DNA of 39,415 bases from Acidimicrobiaceae bacterium. Lineage in GTDB: Bacteria > Actinomycetota > Acidimicrobiia > Acidimicrobiales > Aldehydirespiratoraceae. The stretch is taken from NCBI GenBank assembly GCA_009845995.1, contig VXYK01000070.1:1-39415 (forward strand), read 5' to 3'. Below, one piece after another: positions 15,035-23,836 of the stretch. The position numbers and the translations under genes are program-made. Each line of letters starts with the position of its first letter. The first letter of the stretch is position 1. Below the pieces are notes generated by a model. It did not search any database. It saw only the letters and a list, made by a program, of their open reading frames with translations, and was not told the DNA's origin.

Positions 15035-16951
15035 ATGACCACTGCGCCCATCAACGATGGCGACCGGCAACCCAAAGCGGCCACCTCTCATACTGCACAG
15101 CGCAACGCCGCTGCTGCCGCGGTGCTGTCTCTTGACGACCCCGGCGATTTCGCCCGCGCCACTCGGGGACTGATAGCCACCCACCCGACCGGTGTCATCG
15201 ACGGACCACACGGCATTGCCTGGGATGTAGCCCGCCACGACTTCAACCGCACGGACACGCCCGCACCGTCGTCGGTGAATCCGAGCCTGTGGCGTCAAGG
15301 TCGACTCAACGCGATTCATGGTCTGTTCGAAGTGGCCGACGGCGTTTGGCAAGTCCGCGGCTACGACATCTCGAATATGACGCTGATCGCGAGCGACAAC
15401 GGGTGGCTGATCGTCGACGTTTTGACAACGGCCGCAACCGCGGCGGCTTGCCTAGAATTGGCCAACAAAGTGCTTGGCCATCGCGAAGTTCAGGCTGTGA
15501 TCTATACGCACAGCCACGCCGATCACTTCGGCGGGATCAACGGTGTCACCACGCAAGAGGCCGTCGACGCCGGCGATGTCCGCATCATTGCGCCGGATGG
15601 TTTCCTGCGCGAAGCGGTCAGTGAGAACGTGATCGCGGGTCCGGTCATGGGTCGCCGAGCGGGTTATATGTTCGGGCCTCTGCTGACACCGGGTCCATTG
15701 GGACATGTTGATTCTGGTCTCGGCAAGATCATTCCTCGGGCCGCTTCGGGTTTGATCGCTCCGACCGAAGAGATCCTGGTCACCGGAACTGAGCTTGATG
15801 TCGACGGAATTCGGGTGGTCTTCCAGAACACACCGGGTGGAGAGGCACCCGCGGAGATGAACTTCCTGTTTCCCGACATGCGGGTCTTGTGCATGGCAGA
15901 GAATTGCACGCACACAATGCACAACCTTTTGACGCCCCGAGGCGCCCAGGTACGTGATGCCCTTGGCTGGAGCAAGTACATCAACGAGGCGTTGGAACTC
16001 TATATCGATCACACAGACACGTTGTTCGCCACGCATCACTGGCCGAGATGGGGCCAAGACGATGCGCGAGAGTTCTTGGTCAAGCAGCGTGACGTGTATC
16101 GCTGGCTTCATGACCAGACGATGCGGCTCGCGAACCACGGCTTCACCGCTGTTGAGATCGCTGAGCAACTCCAGCTTCCAGAGTGCTTTGCGGCCCAGGG
16201 GCATACGCGGGAGTACTACGGAACAGTCAACCACAACTCGAAAGCTGTTTATCAGCGCTATCTCGGAGCTTTCGACGGCAATCCCGCGACACTCAATCCG
16301 CATCCTCCCCGCGAGGCGGGTGTCCGCTATGTCGAGGCCATGGGCGGGCGAGATGAGGTCCTGCGCAAGGCTCAAACAGCTTTTGATGAAGGTGACTACC
16401 GCTGGGCCGCGCAGATGCTGAACCATCTGGTGTTCGCTGACCCCGACTTTGAGGCCGGTCGCTTGCTGGCGGCGGACGCACTCGAACAACTCGGTTATCA
16501 GGCCGAGTCGGGGCCGTGGCGCAACATCTACCTGACAGGAGCCCTTGAACTTCGCGAAGGAGTGCGGAGTGTCGGTGGAGGCGGTCGGGCGTTGACCACC
16601 GCGCTGACGGTTGAGCAGATTTTCGACGCTCTCGGGGTGCGCCTGATGGCGGAACGTGTCGTCGATCAGCGGGTGCTCATCAACTGGGAATTCACCGACG
16701 TCGGCGAGAAGCATGTGCTCGGACTCGAGAATTGTGCATTGCACCACATTGCGGGCCGCCACGAAGAACAGGCAAATGCAACTCTGAGGCTCACGAAGAA
16801 CCTGCTGGGCGAGCTCTTGACGGGCCGCGTGGCAGCGATCGACGCCATCGGCGACGGCCGACTCGAGATTGAAGGCGATGCCGACGCGCTGCTCGTCTTA
16901 TTCGGCGCCCTTGATCAGTTCGACGGCGCCTTCAACATCGTAGAACCCTGA
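15035..16951 (+). CDS. Alkyl/aryl-sulfatase (SdsA1/YjcS-type MBL hydrolase)
   Basis: Hydrolyses alkyl sulfates such as SDS to the alcohol and sulfate. The 638-residue protein follows the SdsA order. A metallo-beta-lactamase domain carries the zinc motif H159-S-H161-A-D163-H164 in THSHADHFGG and further ligands around AENCTHTMHN. An alkylsulfatase dimerisation domain (about 390-520, with QRYLGAFDGNPATLNPHPP) follows, and an SCP2-like C-terminal domain (about 525-638) that would hold the alkyl chain. No export signal is visible at the chosen start, so a cytosolic enzyme is likely. The frame is open back to 14903 but overlaps nrdJ. It ends convergently with the SnoaL-like gene. Confidence 0.93.
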   Translation: MTTAPINDGDRQPKAATSHTAQRNAAAAAVLSLDDPGDFARATRGLIATHPTGVIDGPHGIAWDVARHDFNRTDTPAPSSVNPSLWRQGRLNAIHGLFEVADGVWQVRGYDISNMTLIASDNGWLIVDVLTTAATAAACLELANKVLGHREVQAVIYTHSHADHFGGINGVTTQEAVDAGDVRIIAPDGFLREAVSENVIAGPVMGRRAGYMFGPLLTPGPLGHVDSGLGKIIPRAASGLIAPTEEILVTGTELDVDGIRVVFQNTPGGEAPAEMNFLFPDMRVLCMAENCTHTMHNLLTPRGAQVRDALGWSKYINEALELYIDHTDTLFATHHWPRWGQDDAREFLVKQRDVYRWLHDQTMRLANHGFTAVEIAEQLQLPECFAAQGHTREYYGTVNHNSKAVYQRYLGAFDGNPATLNPHPPREAGVRYVEAMGGRDEVLRKAQTAFDEGDYRWAAQMLNHLVFADPDFEAGRLLAADALEQLGYQAESGPWRNIYLTGALELREGVRSVGGGGRALTTALTVEQIFDALGVRLMAERVVDQRVLINWEFTDVGEKHVLGLENCALHHIAGRHEEQANATLRLTKNLLGELLTGRVAAIDAIGDGRLEIEGDADALLVLFGALDQFDGAFNIVEP

Positions 16952-16987
16952 CCATTGAGCACCCGGACCATTGAGCTAGGTGAGCGG

Positions 16988-17449
16988 TCAGCCGTCGTCG
17001 CCGGCGAGTGATTTCTTGTGGTTGAGGTAGTTCTCCACCATGGTTGCGAAGGTGTTGGGGTTGTAGATGTCCTCTTCGTATCTCCACTTGCCGTTGCCGG
17101 CGTACTTGAGAAGTGTGAAGTTGCCCTCTTCGTGAATGGAGCCGTCGCCCGGGTCGGCGAATCGGTTGAGCACACGGCAGACGATCCAACCCTTCTCCTC
17201 GTCTATGACATACCAGTCGATGGGGAAGTAGATCATCTCGTTGTTGGGCCAAGCATCCATCGTTGACTGAATCCAGTTGTAGATGGCTTCACGGCCCCCG
17301 AACCTGCCGAAGTGATGTTCGATGTAGGTGGCGTCCTCGGTGAATTGGTCAGCCCACTCACGCCAGTCATGCGTCGTTGCGGCCTTCAGAGCTCGCGCTT
17401 GGTACTTGTCGAACTCATCTTCCAACTCTTCCCTGCTCCAACGGCCCAT
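16988..17449 (-). CDS. SnoaL-like / NTF2-fold protein
   Basis: A 153-residue single-domain protein with the NTF2-like pattern: an N-terminal helix (YQARALKAATTHDWREWADQ), then FTEDATYIEH, a conserved GGREAIYNWI helix and a C-terminal sheet rich in aromatic residues. Family members are enzymes (ketosteroid isomerase, polyketide cyclase) or ligand binders, so no reaction can be assigned. The ATG at 17449 is chosen because AGGAG lies 7 nt upstream; an in-frame GTG at 17467 would put that site inside the gene. It is downstream of gpgS, with a 66-bp gap that shows no clear promoter. Confidence 0.8.
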   Translation of the reverse strand: MGRWSREELEDEFDKYQARALKAATTHDWREWADQFTEDATYIEHHFGRFGGREAIYNWIQSTMDAWPNNEMIYFPIDWYVIDEEKGWIVCRVLNRFADPGDGSIHEEGNFTLLKYAGNGKWRYEEDIYNPNTFATMVENYLNHKKSLAGDDG

Positions 17450-17515
17450 TTGTGTCTCCTGTCTCACTGGCGGCTTGTCCGGCCGTAGTTGATCGATTGC
17501 GTGTCGGTCATTCTG

Positions 17516-18421
17516 TCAGCTTGCTGCGCGTTGATCTAAATAGGCGGGCACTGTATTGAGCGGAGGCCGTTCGGTGACCTGCGCTTCGACCGGTTCAAGG
17601 TCCGGTCGAAGCAGATGATGGGTCCAGTTCGACCGCCACTCGATGTCAGCGCGGTGAAGCGCCGCGTGCAGGATCTCCATAGCCTGCACCGACAGTTCCT
17701 CAAGCAGGCGATTTCGGTGGACCCGCACGCCGAGGTCGACCTGGGCGAGCCGGTCGAGCCCCACGAGGTCGGCGATGTCTATGAGCAGCCCTGTTTCGAC
17801 GCCGTAACCGGTGTTGAACGGCACTTGTTCGAGGATCGTGCGCCGCGCGGCATATTCACCACCGAGCGGTTGGCGCACCGAATTGAGATGAGGGAAAAGG
17901 GTGCCTAGCAGAGGGCGGGCCATGAGTTCTGTGGTACGGCCGCCGCCCGTGCCGCCAATCTCGGGTCGTTCGTAGTAGCCCTTGACCATTGCCACGTCGG
18001 GGTCGGTCAGCAGAGGTCCGAGCAGTCCGGTGACGCAGCTGGGCGTGAACGAGGTCAGGTCCGCGTCGATCCACACGATCAGGTCGCCGTAGCATGCTGC
18101 CACGCTCTTCCACAAGACGTTGCCTTTGCCGCGACTGGGCCCGGCTTCGGGCAGCACATCTTCGACAGCAACGACCCTGGCGCCCTGTACCCGCGCGGTT
18201 TGAGCGGTTGCGTCGGTGCTCCTGTCGTCCATCACCACGATCTCGTCGACGAGGCGCACGTCGCCGTTGGCTAGGTGGTTGCGGATCGAAGCGACGATTG
18301 TGCCGACAGTCGCCTCCTCGTTGCGCGCCGGAATGCAAACGGAAATGAGATGGTCGCCCTTTTTCGCGAGCAGCAGGTCCAGTGGAAAACTACTGGCGCA
18401 ATAGCTTCTGACATCATTCAT
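17516..18421 (-). CDS. gpgS: Glucosyl-3-phosphoglycerate synthase GpgS
   Basis: GT81-type glycosyltransferase that joins glucose from an NDP-glucose to 3-phosphoglycerate. This is the first step to glucosylglycerate, a compatible solute, and in mycobacteria to methylglucose lipopolysaccharide. The 301-residue protein has a GT-A fold: VCIPARNEEATVG at 28-40, MDDRSTDAT at 64-72, the metal motif D119-A-D121 in WIDADLTSF, GEYAARR and GYGVETGLLIDI. The ATG at 18421 is chosen; the frame extends far upstream only as antisense of yihY. No phosphatase partner (gpgP) is adjacent. It is divergent from yihY across 33 bp. Confidence 0.9.
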   Translation of the reverse strand: MNDVRSYCASSFPLDLLLAKKGDHLISVCIPARNEEATVGTIVASIRNHLANGDVRLVDEIVVMDDRSTDATAQTARVQGARVVAVEDVLPEAGPSRGKGNVLWKSVAACYGDLIVWIDADLTSFTPSCVTGLLGPLLTDPDVAMVKGYYERPEIGGTGGGRTTELMARPLLGTLFPHLNSVRQPLGGEYAARRTILEQVPFNTGYGVETGLLIDIADLVGLDRLAQVDLGVRVHRNRLLEELSVQAMEILHAALHRADIEWRSNWTHHLLRPDLEPVEAQVTERPPLNTVPAYLDQRAAS

Positions 18422-18441
18422 GCGAGTTCCATCACAGCACG

Positions 18442-18447
18442 TAGTCT
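18442..18447 (+). promoter_or_regulatory. -10 element of leaderless yihY
   Basis: TAGTCT is followed by 7 nt and the ATG at 18455. It lies within the 33-bp divergent gap to gpgS. Confidence 0.5.
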
Positions 18448-18454
18448 CGAAGCA

Positions 18455-19417
18455 ATGTACTTCGGGGTACGGCAGTATGCACGACAGGCGCTCAGTTCGC
18501 CTATTGAGGTAGCCAGGGCTCTCATCGACCAGGTTTCTCGCGATCGTGTCGGCGGACTGTCTGCTGAGATCGCTTTCTTTGCTCTGTTGAGCTTTTTCCC
18601 GACGATGATCATGCTGGCTGCGCTGCTTGGATCGGTGGACGCGATCATTGGCCAAAGCGCCGCTCAGGAAGCCGAAGACTGGCTCATCGAGCAGATGGTC
18701 AGAGTCTTCGGTGGTGAGAACACACTTGAGAAGACCGTCAACGACCTCTTTGAGAGCAGCAGCGCCGGTGCGTTGACCGTTGGTGCGGTGCTGGCTGTCT
18801 ATGCGGCGACGCGTGGATTCATCGCGGTGGTGCGTGCGCTCGACGTTGCATACGACCATGAACAAGCGCGAGGTTGGTTCTCAACTCGGCTCGTCGGCTT
18901 CGGGATAACTCTGATGTCGGTCATAGCGGCGACCGTGGTGATGGTGGCCCTGGTGGTGGGACCGCTGTTCGGTGAGGGCGAGCGGCTTAGCGAGACTTTC
19001 GGAGTGGACGCCCACTACGTGACCATCTGGAACTGGTTGAGATGGCCGGTCGTCTTCTTGGTGATGATGGGCTGGGCTGTGACCGTCTATCACGTCGCTC
19101 CCAATCACCGCGCTCCTTGGAAAATAGAGTTTCCAGGAGCGTTGCTGGCCTCAATTTGGTGGTCGGTCGTTTCGGTCGGGTTCAGCACCTACCTCAACAT
19201 TGTTTCTTCGGGAGCGAATGTTGTGTTCGGGTTTCTCGGCGGCGCTTTGAGTCTGCTGTTCTGGTTGTATCTGATGGCTATGGGTCTGTTGGTGGGTGCC
19301 GAGGTCAATTCCTTGTTGGCGACTCGGCTCGGTATTCCTCTCGAACGCCCCGACGATCAATCTCGATGGTGGCGCAAGGTACGCTCGACGGATGACGGAA
19401 TACAAGGCGCCTCTTGA
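18455..19417 (+). CDS. YihY/virulence factor BrkB family membrane protein
   Basis: Integral membrane protein (320 aa) of the YihY/BrkB family, once misnamed ribonuclease BN. Its function is not settled; transport or envelope roles have been proposed. The N-terminal GGLSAEIAFFALLSFFPTMI is the family signature. About six hydrophobic segments follow, including TLMSVIAATVVMVALVVG, PVVFLVMMGWAVTVYHVAP and FLGGALSLLFWLYLMAMGL, then a short basic cytoplasmic tail. The start at 18455 is set by the membrane domain and the TAGTCT box. The last 26 bp overlap the next gene, whose own -10 lies inside this coding region. Confidence 0.9.
   Translation: MYFGVRQYARQALSSPIEVARALIDQVSRDRVGGLSAEIAFFALLSFFPTMIMLAALLGSVDAIIGQSAAQEAEDWLIEQMVRVFGGENTLEKTVNDLFESSSAGALTVGAVLAVYAATRGFIAVVRALDVAYDHEQARGWFSTRLVGFGITLMSVIAATVVMVALVVGPLFGEGERLSETFGVDAHYVTIWNWLRWPVVFLVMMGWAVTVYHVAPNHRAPWKIEFPGALLASIWWSVVSVGFSTYLNIVSSGANVVFGFLGGALSLLFWLYLMAMGLLVGAEVNSLLATRLGIPLERPDDQSRWWRKVRSTDDGIQGAS
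19380..19385 (+). promoter_or_regulatory. -10 element of a leaderless acyl-CoA dehydrogenase gene
   Basis: TACGCT is followed by 6 nt and the ATG at 19392. The element lies inside the end of the yihY coding sequence. Confidence 0.5.
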
Positions 19418-21188
19418 CGAAATCCGTTTCACGCTGCGGCAGGTGGCAGATCTGGATGCGCTCGGGTGCCTTGAGGGCTTCGAGCACACAGACCCCGAGT
19501 TGGTTGACGGACTATTGGATGAGGCGGCTCGCTTCTTCGAACAGGTCGTGGCGCCCACCAACCGCGACGGCGACACGATCGGCTCCCAACGCAACGACGA
19601 CGGCTCGGTAACTGCCGCTCCGGGCCTGGCCAAGGCCTACCGGCAACATGTGGCTGCTGGTTGGAACGGGATCGGAATGCCCGCCGAGCATGGCGGCGGA
19701 GGGTTTCCGTGGCTGCTGGGACTCGCCGTTCAAGAGATGCTCGCTTCGGCCAATATGGGTTATTCGCTGTGTTCGATCCTGACCCAGGCGGCCATCGACG
19801 CTCTGCTCAATCATGGCTCCGAAGAGCAGAAAGAGATCTACTTGGCGAAGATGGTGACCGGGGAGTGGTCCGGCACCATGAACCTCACCGAGCCCCAGGC
19901 GGGATCCGATGTTGGCGCGCTGACTTCGAGGGCTGAACCCAACGGAGATGGCAGCTGGCGGATCACCGGCCAAAAAATCTTCATTACCTGGGGTGAACAC
20001 GACATGGCGGACAACATCATTCACATGGTCCTCGCCCGCACCCCGGGTGCACCTGCGGGAACGCGCGGCATCAGCTTGTTCATCGTTCCGAAGTTCCTGG
20101 TCAACGACGACGGCTCGCTCGGCGAGCGCAACGACGTTCATTGCGTGTCCATAGAGCACAAGCTGGGAATTCATGCGAGCCCGACATGCGTGATGGCATA
20201 TGGCGACAATGGCGGAGCGGTCGGCTACATGGTCGGCGCGGAGAATGCCGGTATGGCGGCCATGTTCACGATGATGAACAATGCTCGATTGTCAGTCGGT
20301 TTGGAAGGTGTGGCGCTCGCAGAACGCTCCTATCAGCAGGCCTTGGATCATGCCTTGCAACGTCGCCAGGGCCGAGCCCCGGGGGCCGCTGGAGGTGAGT
20401 TTTCGCCGATTATCGAGCATCCGGATGTTCAGCGAATGCTCCTGGACATGCGCTCGGGGATCGCGGCGATGCGAGGTCTTTGTTATCGCAACGCCGAGGC
20501 TCTCGACTGGGCCGCGAAAGGTCCAGATGAAGCGACCCGCACGAAAGGCGAAGAGCGCGCTGCGATATTGACGCCCCTGTCGAAGGCCTGGTGCACCGAT
20601 CTTGGCTGTGAACTCACCAGTGTGGGGATTCAGATACACGGGGGCATGGGTTACATCGAAGAAACCGGCGCGGCCCAACACTTTCGCGACGCTCGGATCG
20701 CTCCGATCTATGAGGGCACCAACGGTATTCAGGCGCTGGATCTGGTTGGTCGCAAGTTGCCTATGCGAGACGGACAAGTCGTCTCGGATCTGTTGGGTTC
20801 AATTGCAAAGACGGTTGAATCGGCGGCCGAACTCCCGGCTTTGAAGACGGTGGCTGAGCATCTCGAAGCGGCGCATTCTGCGAGTGTGGCGGCAACCGAG
20901 TGGCTGCTTGAGCGGCGGAGTGCTGATCTGACGGATACTCTGGCCGGGGCGACTGTTTACCTGGAGATGCTCGCGGTCACCACAGCCGGTCAGGCCCTGG
21001 CCGACGGCGCAGTCGCGGCCGCTCAGATTTCCGATTCCGAAACGGGAGACGATGTGGCTGCGGATCGAGCCGTTCTGGCCCGGGTTTTCTCGGCGAACAG
21101 GTTGGCACGGGTCCCCGGAATGCTGGCCGGCGTCACCGCCGGGTCCGCCGACCTGCAGGCGGCTAGAACCCGGTTGCTGACGCAATAG
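19392..21188 (+). CDS. Acyl-CoA dehydrogenase, large (about 600-aa, DmdC/FadE5-like) class
   Basis: Flavoprotein that introduces an alpha,beta double bond into an acyl-CoA. At 598 residues it belongs to the long ACAD class with an extra N-terminal segment (MTEYKAPLDEIRFTL) and a C-terminal extension. This class includes DmdC, the methylmercaptopropionyl-CoA dehydrogenase, and mycobacterial FadE5. FAD and substrate motifs are seen in GTMNLTEPQAGSDVG and WRITGQKIFITWGEHD. The catalytic glutamate is E441 in IYEGTNGIQALDLVGRK. Substrate cannot be told from sequence, and no other DMSP genes are nearby. The start overlaps yihY by 26 bp. Confidence 0.92.
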   Translation: MTEYKAPLDEIRFTLRQVADLDALGCLEGFEHTDPELVDGLLDEAARFFEQVVAPTNRDGDTIGSQRNDDGSVTAAPGLAKAYRQHVAAGWNGIGMPAEHGGGGFPWLLGLAVQEMLASANMGYSLCSILTQAAIDALLNHGSEEQKEIYLAKMVTGEWSGTMNLTEPQAGSDVGALTSRAEPNGDGSWRITGQKIFITWGEHDMADNIIHMVLARTPGAPAGTRGISLFIVPKFLVNDDGSLGERNDVHCVSIEHKLGIHASPTCVMAYGDNGGAVGYMVGAENAGMAAMFTMMNNARLSVGLEGVALAERSYQQALDHALQRRQGRAPGAAGGEFSPIIEHPDVQRMLLDMRSGIAAMRGLCYRNAEALDWAAKGPDEATRTKGEERAAILTPLSKAWCTDLGCELTSVGIQIHGGMGYIEETGAAQHFRDARIAPIYEGTNGIQALDLVGRKLPMRDGQVVSDLLGSIAKTVESAAELPALKTVAEHLEAAHSASVAATEWLLERRSADLTDTLAGATVYLEMLAVTTAGQALADGAVAAAQISDSETGDDVAADRAVLARVFSANRLARVPGMLAGVTAGSADLQAARTRLLTQ

Positions 21189-21204
21189 CTGCAATAGGCG
21201 GCAA

Positions 21205-21210
21205 TAGGCT
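21205..21210 (+). promoter_or_regulatory. -10 element of lgt
   Basis: TAGGCT lies 9 nt before the lgt ATG, and no ribosome site intervenes. A transcript would be leaderless or carry a leader of 2-3 nt. Confidence 0.4.
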
Positions 21211-21219
21211 ACGCCCACG

Positions 21220-22077
21220 ATGTTTTTGGCTTCGATCCCCAGTCCGTCCCAGAGCTATCTAGAACTTGGTCCGTTGTCGATCCGCGCCTACGGGCTGATG
21301 ATCGCGCTTGGTGTGATCGCCGCGGTCTGGCTCTCTCAGAAGCGTTGGGTTGCACGCGGTGGTGATCGCGACGACATCACTTCGCTGGCGATGTGGTGTG
21401 TGCCAGCGGGACTCATCGGTTCGCGGGTTTACCACGTGCTCACCGATTGGAGGTTCGACGAGGGCTGGGCTACACCGTTCAAGCTTTGGGAGGGAGGTCT
21501 CGGGATCCCGGGAGGTATGGCGGCTGGTGTTCTCGTCGGGATCTGGATCATCCATCGCAGATCCTGGGACAGACCCAACATGGTCGATGCCATCGTCCCG
21601 GGACTTCCTTTGGCTCAAGCGATCGGGCGTTGGGGGAATTGGTTCAATCAAGAACTCTTCGGCGGTCCCACAGATCTCCCGTGGGCGCTGGAGATCGACC
21701 AGCAACATGCCGCGGCCCGCGGCTACAGCGGTGTCGAAACATTTCACCCGACATTCCTTTACGAGTCCCTGTGGAACTTCGGCTTGGTGCTGTTGTTGAT
21801 TTGGATCGACAAGACCAAGAAACTACGCGCGGGTGCGCTGTTGGCTGTATACGCACTCGGTTACCTGACTGTTCGTCTCTGGCTGGAGACGGTTCGGGTC
21901 GATCACGCCACCGAGATTGCCGGGGTTCGCGTCAACATCTGGATGAGCATCATCGGCATTGCGATTGCCGGCGGCTGGTTGCTGCTGCGCGGACGCCGAC
22001 CCGAAACCGAGGTCGAGACCGGGGTGAGTCAAACAGGCGAATTTGATGACGCTGACGGGCAGCAGGTTGAGCGCTGA
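21220..22077 (+). CDS. lgt: Prolipoprotein diacylglyceryl transferase Lgt
   Basis: Inner-membrane enzyme that moves diacylglycerol from phosphatidylglycerol to the lipobox cysteine of prolipoproteins. The family signature IGRWGNWFNQELFG is at about 135-148, with seven membrane segments across the 285 residues and the characteristic early motif IRAYGLMIALG. The C-terminus is polar and acidic. The start ATG follows a TAGGCT box by 9 nt. It is followed by the alkyltransferase-like gene, whose GTG lies 10 bp after the lgt stop. Confidence 0.96.
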   Translation: MFLASIPSPSQSYLELGPLSIRAYGLMIALGVIAAVWLSQKRWVARGGDRDDITSLAMWCVPAGLIGSRVYHVLTDWRFDEGWATPFKLWEGGLGIPGGMAAGVLVGIWIIHRRSWDRPNMVDAIVPGLPLAQAIGRWGNWFNQELFGGPTDLPWALEIDQQHAAARGYSGVETFHPTFLYESLWNFGLVLLLIWIDKTKKLRAGALLAVYALGYLTVRLWLETVRVDHATEIAGVRVNIWMSIIGIAIAGGWLLLRGRRPETEVETGVSQTGEFDDADGQQVER

Positions 22078-22087
22078 GAGATCGAAT

Positions 22088-22390
22088 GTGAGCGATCGAT
22101 CGGGCTTGACGAGCTTCGAGGTAGACGTGGCAGCTGTGCTGGACCAACTGCGCGAGGGCGAGGTGGTCACCTACGGCGAAGTTGCGGCCGAAGCGGGTCA
22201 TCCGGGTGCAGCCAGAGCAGTCGGGTCGTTGTTGAGTCGCCTACCCGATGCGGGATTCTGCTGGTGGCGAGTCGTGACAGCCACCGGCCGCCTGGCACCT
22301 GACTGCGAACAGGAGCAAGCCGAGCGGCTGCGCGCGGAGGGCGTCGAGGTCGTCGACGGACGGGTCCGAGGGTTATCCCGATACGCTTAA
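22088..22390 (+). CDS. Alkyltransferase-like (ATL) DNA-binding protein
   Basis: A 100-residue MGMT-type DNA-binding domain. The helix-turn-helix region (VVTYGEVAAEAGHPGAARAVG) keeps the probable Arg finger at R43. Where alkyltransferases have the PCHR active site, this protein reads C58-W59-W60-R61. The reactive cysteine position is therefore Trp, as in ATL proteins (PWHR), which flag O6-alkylguanine for nucleotide excision repair without removing the alkyl group. A neighbouring cysteine replaces the proline. The GTG at 22088 is chosen, with GAGAG 8 nt upstream; ATGs at 22043/22046 would overlap lgt. Confidence 0.82.
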   Translation: MSDRSGLTSFEVDVAAVLDQLREGEVVTYGEVAAEAGHPGAARAVGSLLSRLPDAGFCWWRVVTATGRLAPDCEQEQAERLRAEGVEVVDGRVRGLSRYA

Positions 22391-22397
22391 GTACGCA

Positions 22398-23570
22398 ATG
22401 CTGAAATCCGTCACCTCCTCGTTCACGGACCTGGGCTTGCGCCACGAAATCGTCGGAGTGCTTGCCGCGCGAGGAATTCACTCTCCGTTCCCGGTGCAAG
22501 AACTCACCATCCCCGACGCTCTAGAAGGGCTCGATGTCTGCGGGAAGGCCAAGACGGGATCAGGAAAAACCCTCGCCTTCGGGCTCCCGGTGCTCCAGCG
22601 CATGAAACGTGCGCGCCCCAAGTTCCCGACGGGACTCGTGCTGGTGCCTACTCGGGAACTGGCCAGCCAGGTCAGAGACGAACTCGCAGCGCCGGCCCGA
22701 GCGGTCAACCGAAAGGTGCTGGCTGTCTATGGTGGCGCCGCGATAGAGAAGCAGATTGAGAAGCTGAAATCGGGGGTCGACCTCGTGGTTGCCACTCCTG
22801 GGCGCATGATCGATTTGATCGAACGCCAGGCAGTCTCCGTCAAAGACGTGGCTCACGTCGTGGTTGACGAGGCGGATCGGATGGCGGACATGGGGTTTCT
22901 TCCCCAGGTTGAGTGGATTCTGCGCAACGTGCGCTCCAACCGTCAGACGCTGCTGTTCTCGGCCACGCTTGATGGTGTGGTCAACTCCTTGATCAGCCGG
23001 TATCAACACGATCCGGTGATGCATGAGGTCGCGGAGAAAGAAATAACCGCGAGAGAGATGACACATCGCTTCATTGCGGTCCACAAGATGGACAAATCGA
23101 AGGTTGCGGCTGCTATTGCTCGCTCAGCCGACCGCACGATCATGTTCACGAGCACCAAGGTGATGGCTGATCGTCTCGCCCGTGACCTCGTGCAGATCGG
23201 CGTCAAGGCCGCTGCGATTCACGGAGATCTCCGTCAGAGCAACAGGGAGAAATCGCTGCGCGATTTCGCCAACGGGAAACTCCAGGCACTGGTCGCCACC
23301 GATGTGGCGGCCCGAGGGATCCACGTCGACGAGATCGACATTGTTGTTCACTACGACCCGCCCGGCGACCACAAGACTTACCTGCACCGGGCCGGCCGCA
23401 CTGCCCGTGCCGGCGAGACAGGCCTTGTCGTCACCTTGTCGGTTTGGGACGAAGAATTGGAGATCAAGCGGCTCCAAAAGCGAATTGATGTCGTGTCGCC
23501 CTTGACCGAGATGTTCTCCAACGACGAGCGGCTTGCCGATCTGGCGGGTTGGGATCCCACCGCCGCCTGA
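22398..23570 (+). CDS. DEAD-box RNA helicase
   Basis: ATP-dependent RNA helicase of 390 residues with all core motifs: a Q-motif region (FPVQELTIPDAL), Walker A AKTGSGKT, PTRELASQV, the DEAD box in VVDEADRMADMGF, SAT in LLFSATL, and HRAGRTARAG in the second RecA lobe. The second lobe also carries TDVAARGIHVDEID. There is almost no C-terminal extension, so it is a minimal core with no visible specificity domain. The ATG at 22398 is preceded by TACGCT 10 nt upstream. Likely roles are ribosome assembly or mRNA turnover, but a specific assignment is not possible. Confidence 0.94.
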   Translation: MLKSVTSSFTDLGLRHEIVGVLAARGIHSPFPVQELTIPDALEGLDVCGKAKTGSGKTLAFGLPVLQRMKRARPKFPTGLVLVPTRELASQVRDELAAPARAVNRKVLAVYGGAAIEKQIEKLKSGVDLVVATPGRMIDLIERQAVSVKDVAHVVVDEADRMADMGFLPQVEWILRNVRSNRQTLLFSATLDGVVNSLISRYQHDPVMHEVAEKEITAREMTHRFIAVHKMDKSKVAAAIARSADRTIMFTSTKVMADRLARDLVQIGVKAAAIHGDLRQSNREKSLRDFANGKLQALVATDVAARGIHVDEIDIVVHYDPPGDHKTYLHRAGRTARAGETGLVVTLSVWDEELEIKRLQKRIDVVSPLTEMFSNDERLADLAGWDPTAA

Positions 23571-23639
23571 TTCGGCGAGGCAACAAACCGGTTGACGCTC
23601 CGCCCGTGGCACGAGCGGAATACAACGCGCAGCGGTAGA

Positions 23640-23800
23640 GTGGACGCCAACATTAAGAGCGATTCGAGCAGTACGACCCCGGTTGTGCGGTTCGATTCCG
23701 GCAACCTGGGATCGGATGCCCAAGGTGCCCCACCCGCTGCGGCGGGAATGTGGCTTCGGTTTAGGCCGTCGCAACAAAGTGTCCGGCAAAAACCGGTCGC
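23640..23800 (+). promoter_or_regulatory. SAM riboswitch (SAM-I/SAM-IV superfamily) of metXZ
   Basis: The core CCGGCAACC (23698-23706) followed by AAGGTGCC (23722-23729) is the SAM-I/IV binding-site signature. P1 is GCCAACATT (23646-23654) with AATGTGGC (23747-23754), one bulge. P2 is TCGAGC (23664-23669) with GTTCGA (23690-23695), capped by ACGAC/GTTGT. P3 is ACCTGGG with CCCAAGGT, and a P4-like hairpin is CCCGC/GCGGG (23733-23746). A downstream hairpin CCGG/CCGG (23783-23796) could also pair with the P3 loop (TCGGAT with GTCCGG). It lies in the 266-bp gap before metX, a classic SAM-controlled gene. The exact subclass is uncertain. Confidence 0.85.
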
Positions 23801-23836
23801 CTAGGGGCAGCGGAAAGTACCGACCCGAAATCAACT

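Noticed and set aside
15452..16762. A long open frame (436 codons) on the bottom strand.
   Set aside because: It is antisense to the alkylsulfatase gene, has no known motif and reflects codon bias in GC-rich DNA. The same applies to long antisense frames over miaB, metX and nrdJ.
16950..16976. Direct repeat GACCATTGAGC, two copies 16 bp apart.
   Set aside because: Only two short copies between convergent genes; no mobile element or function can be tied to it.
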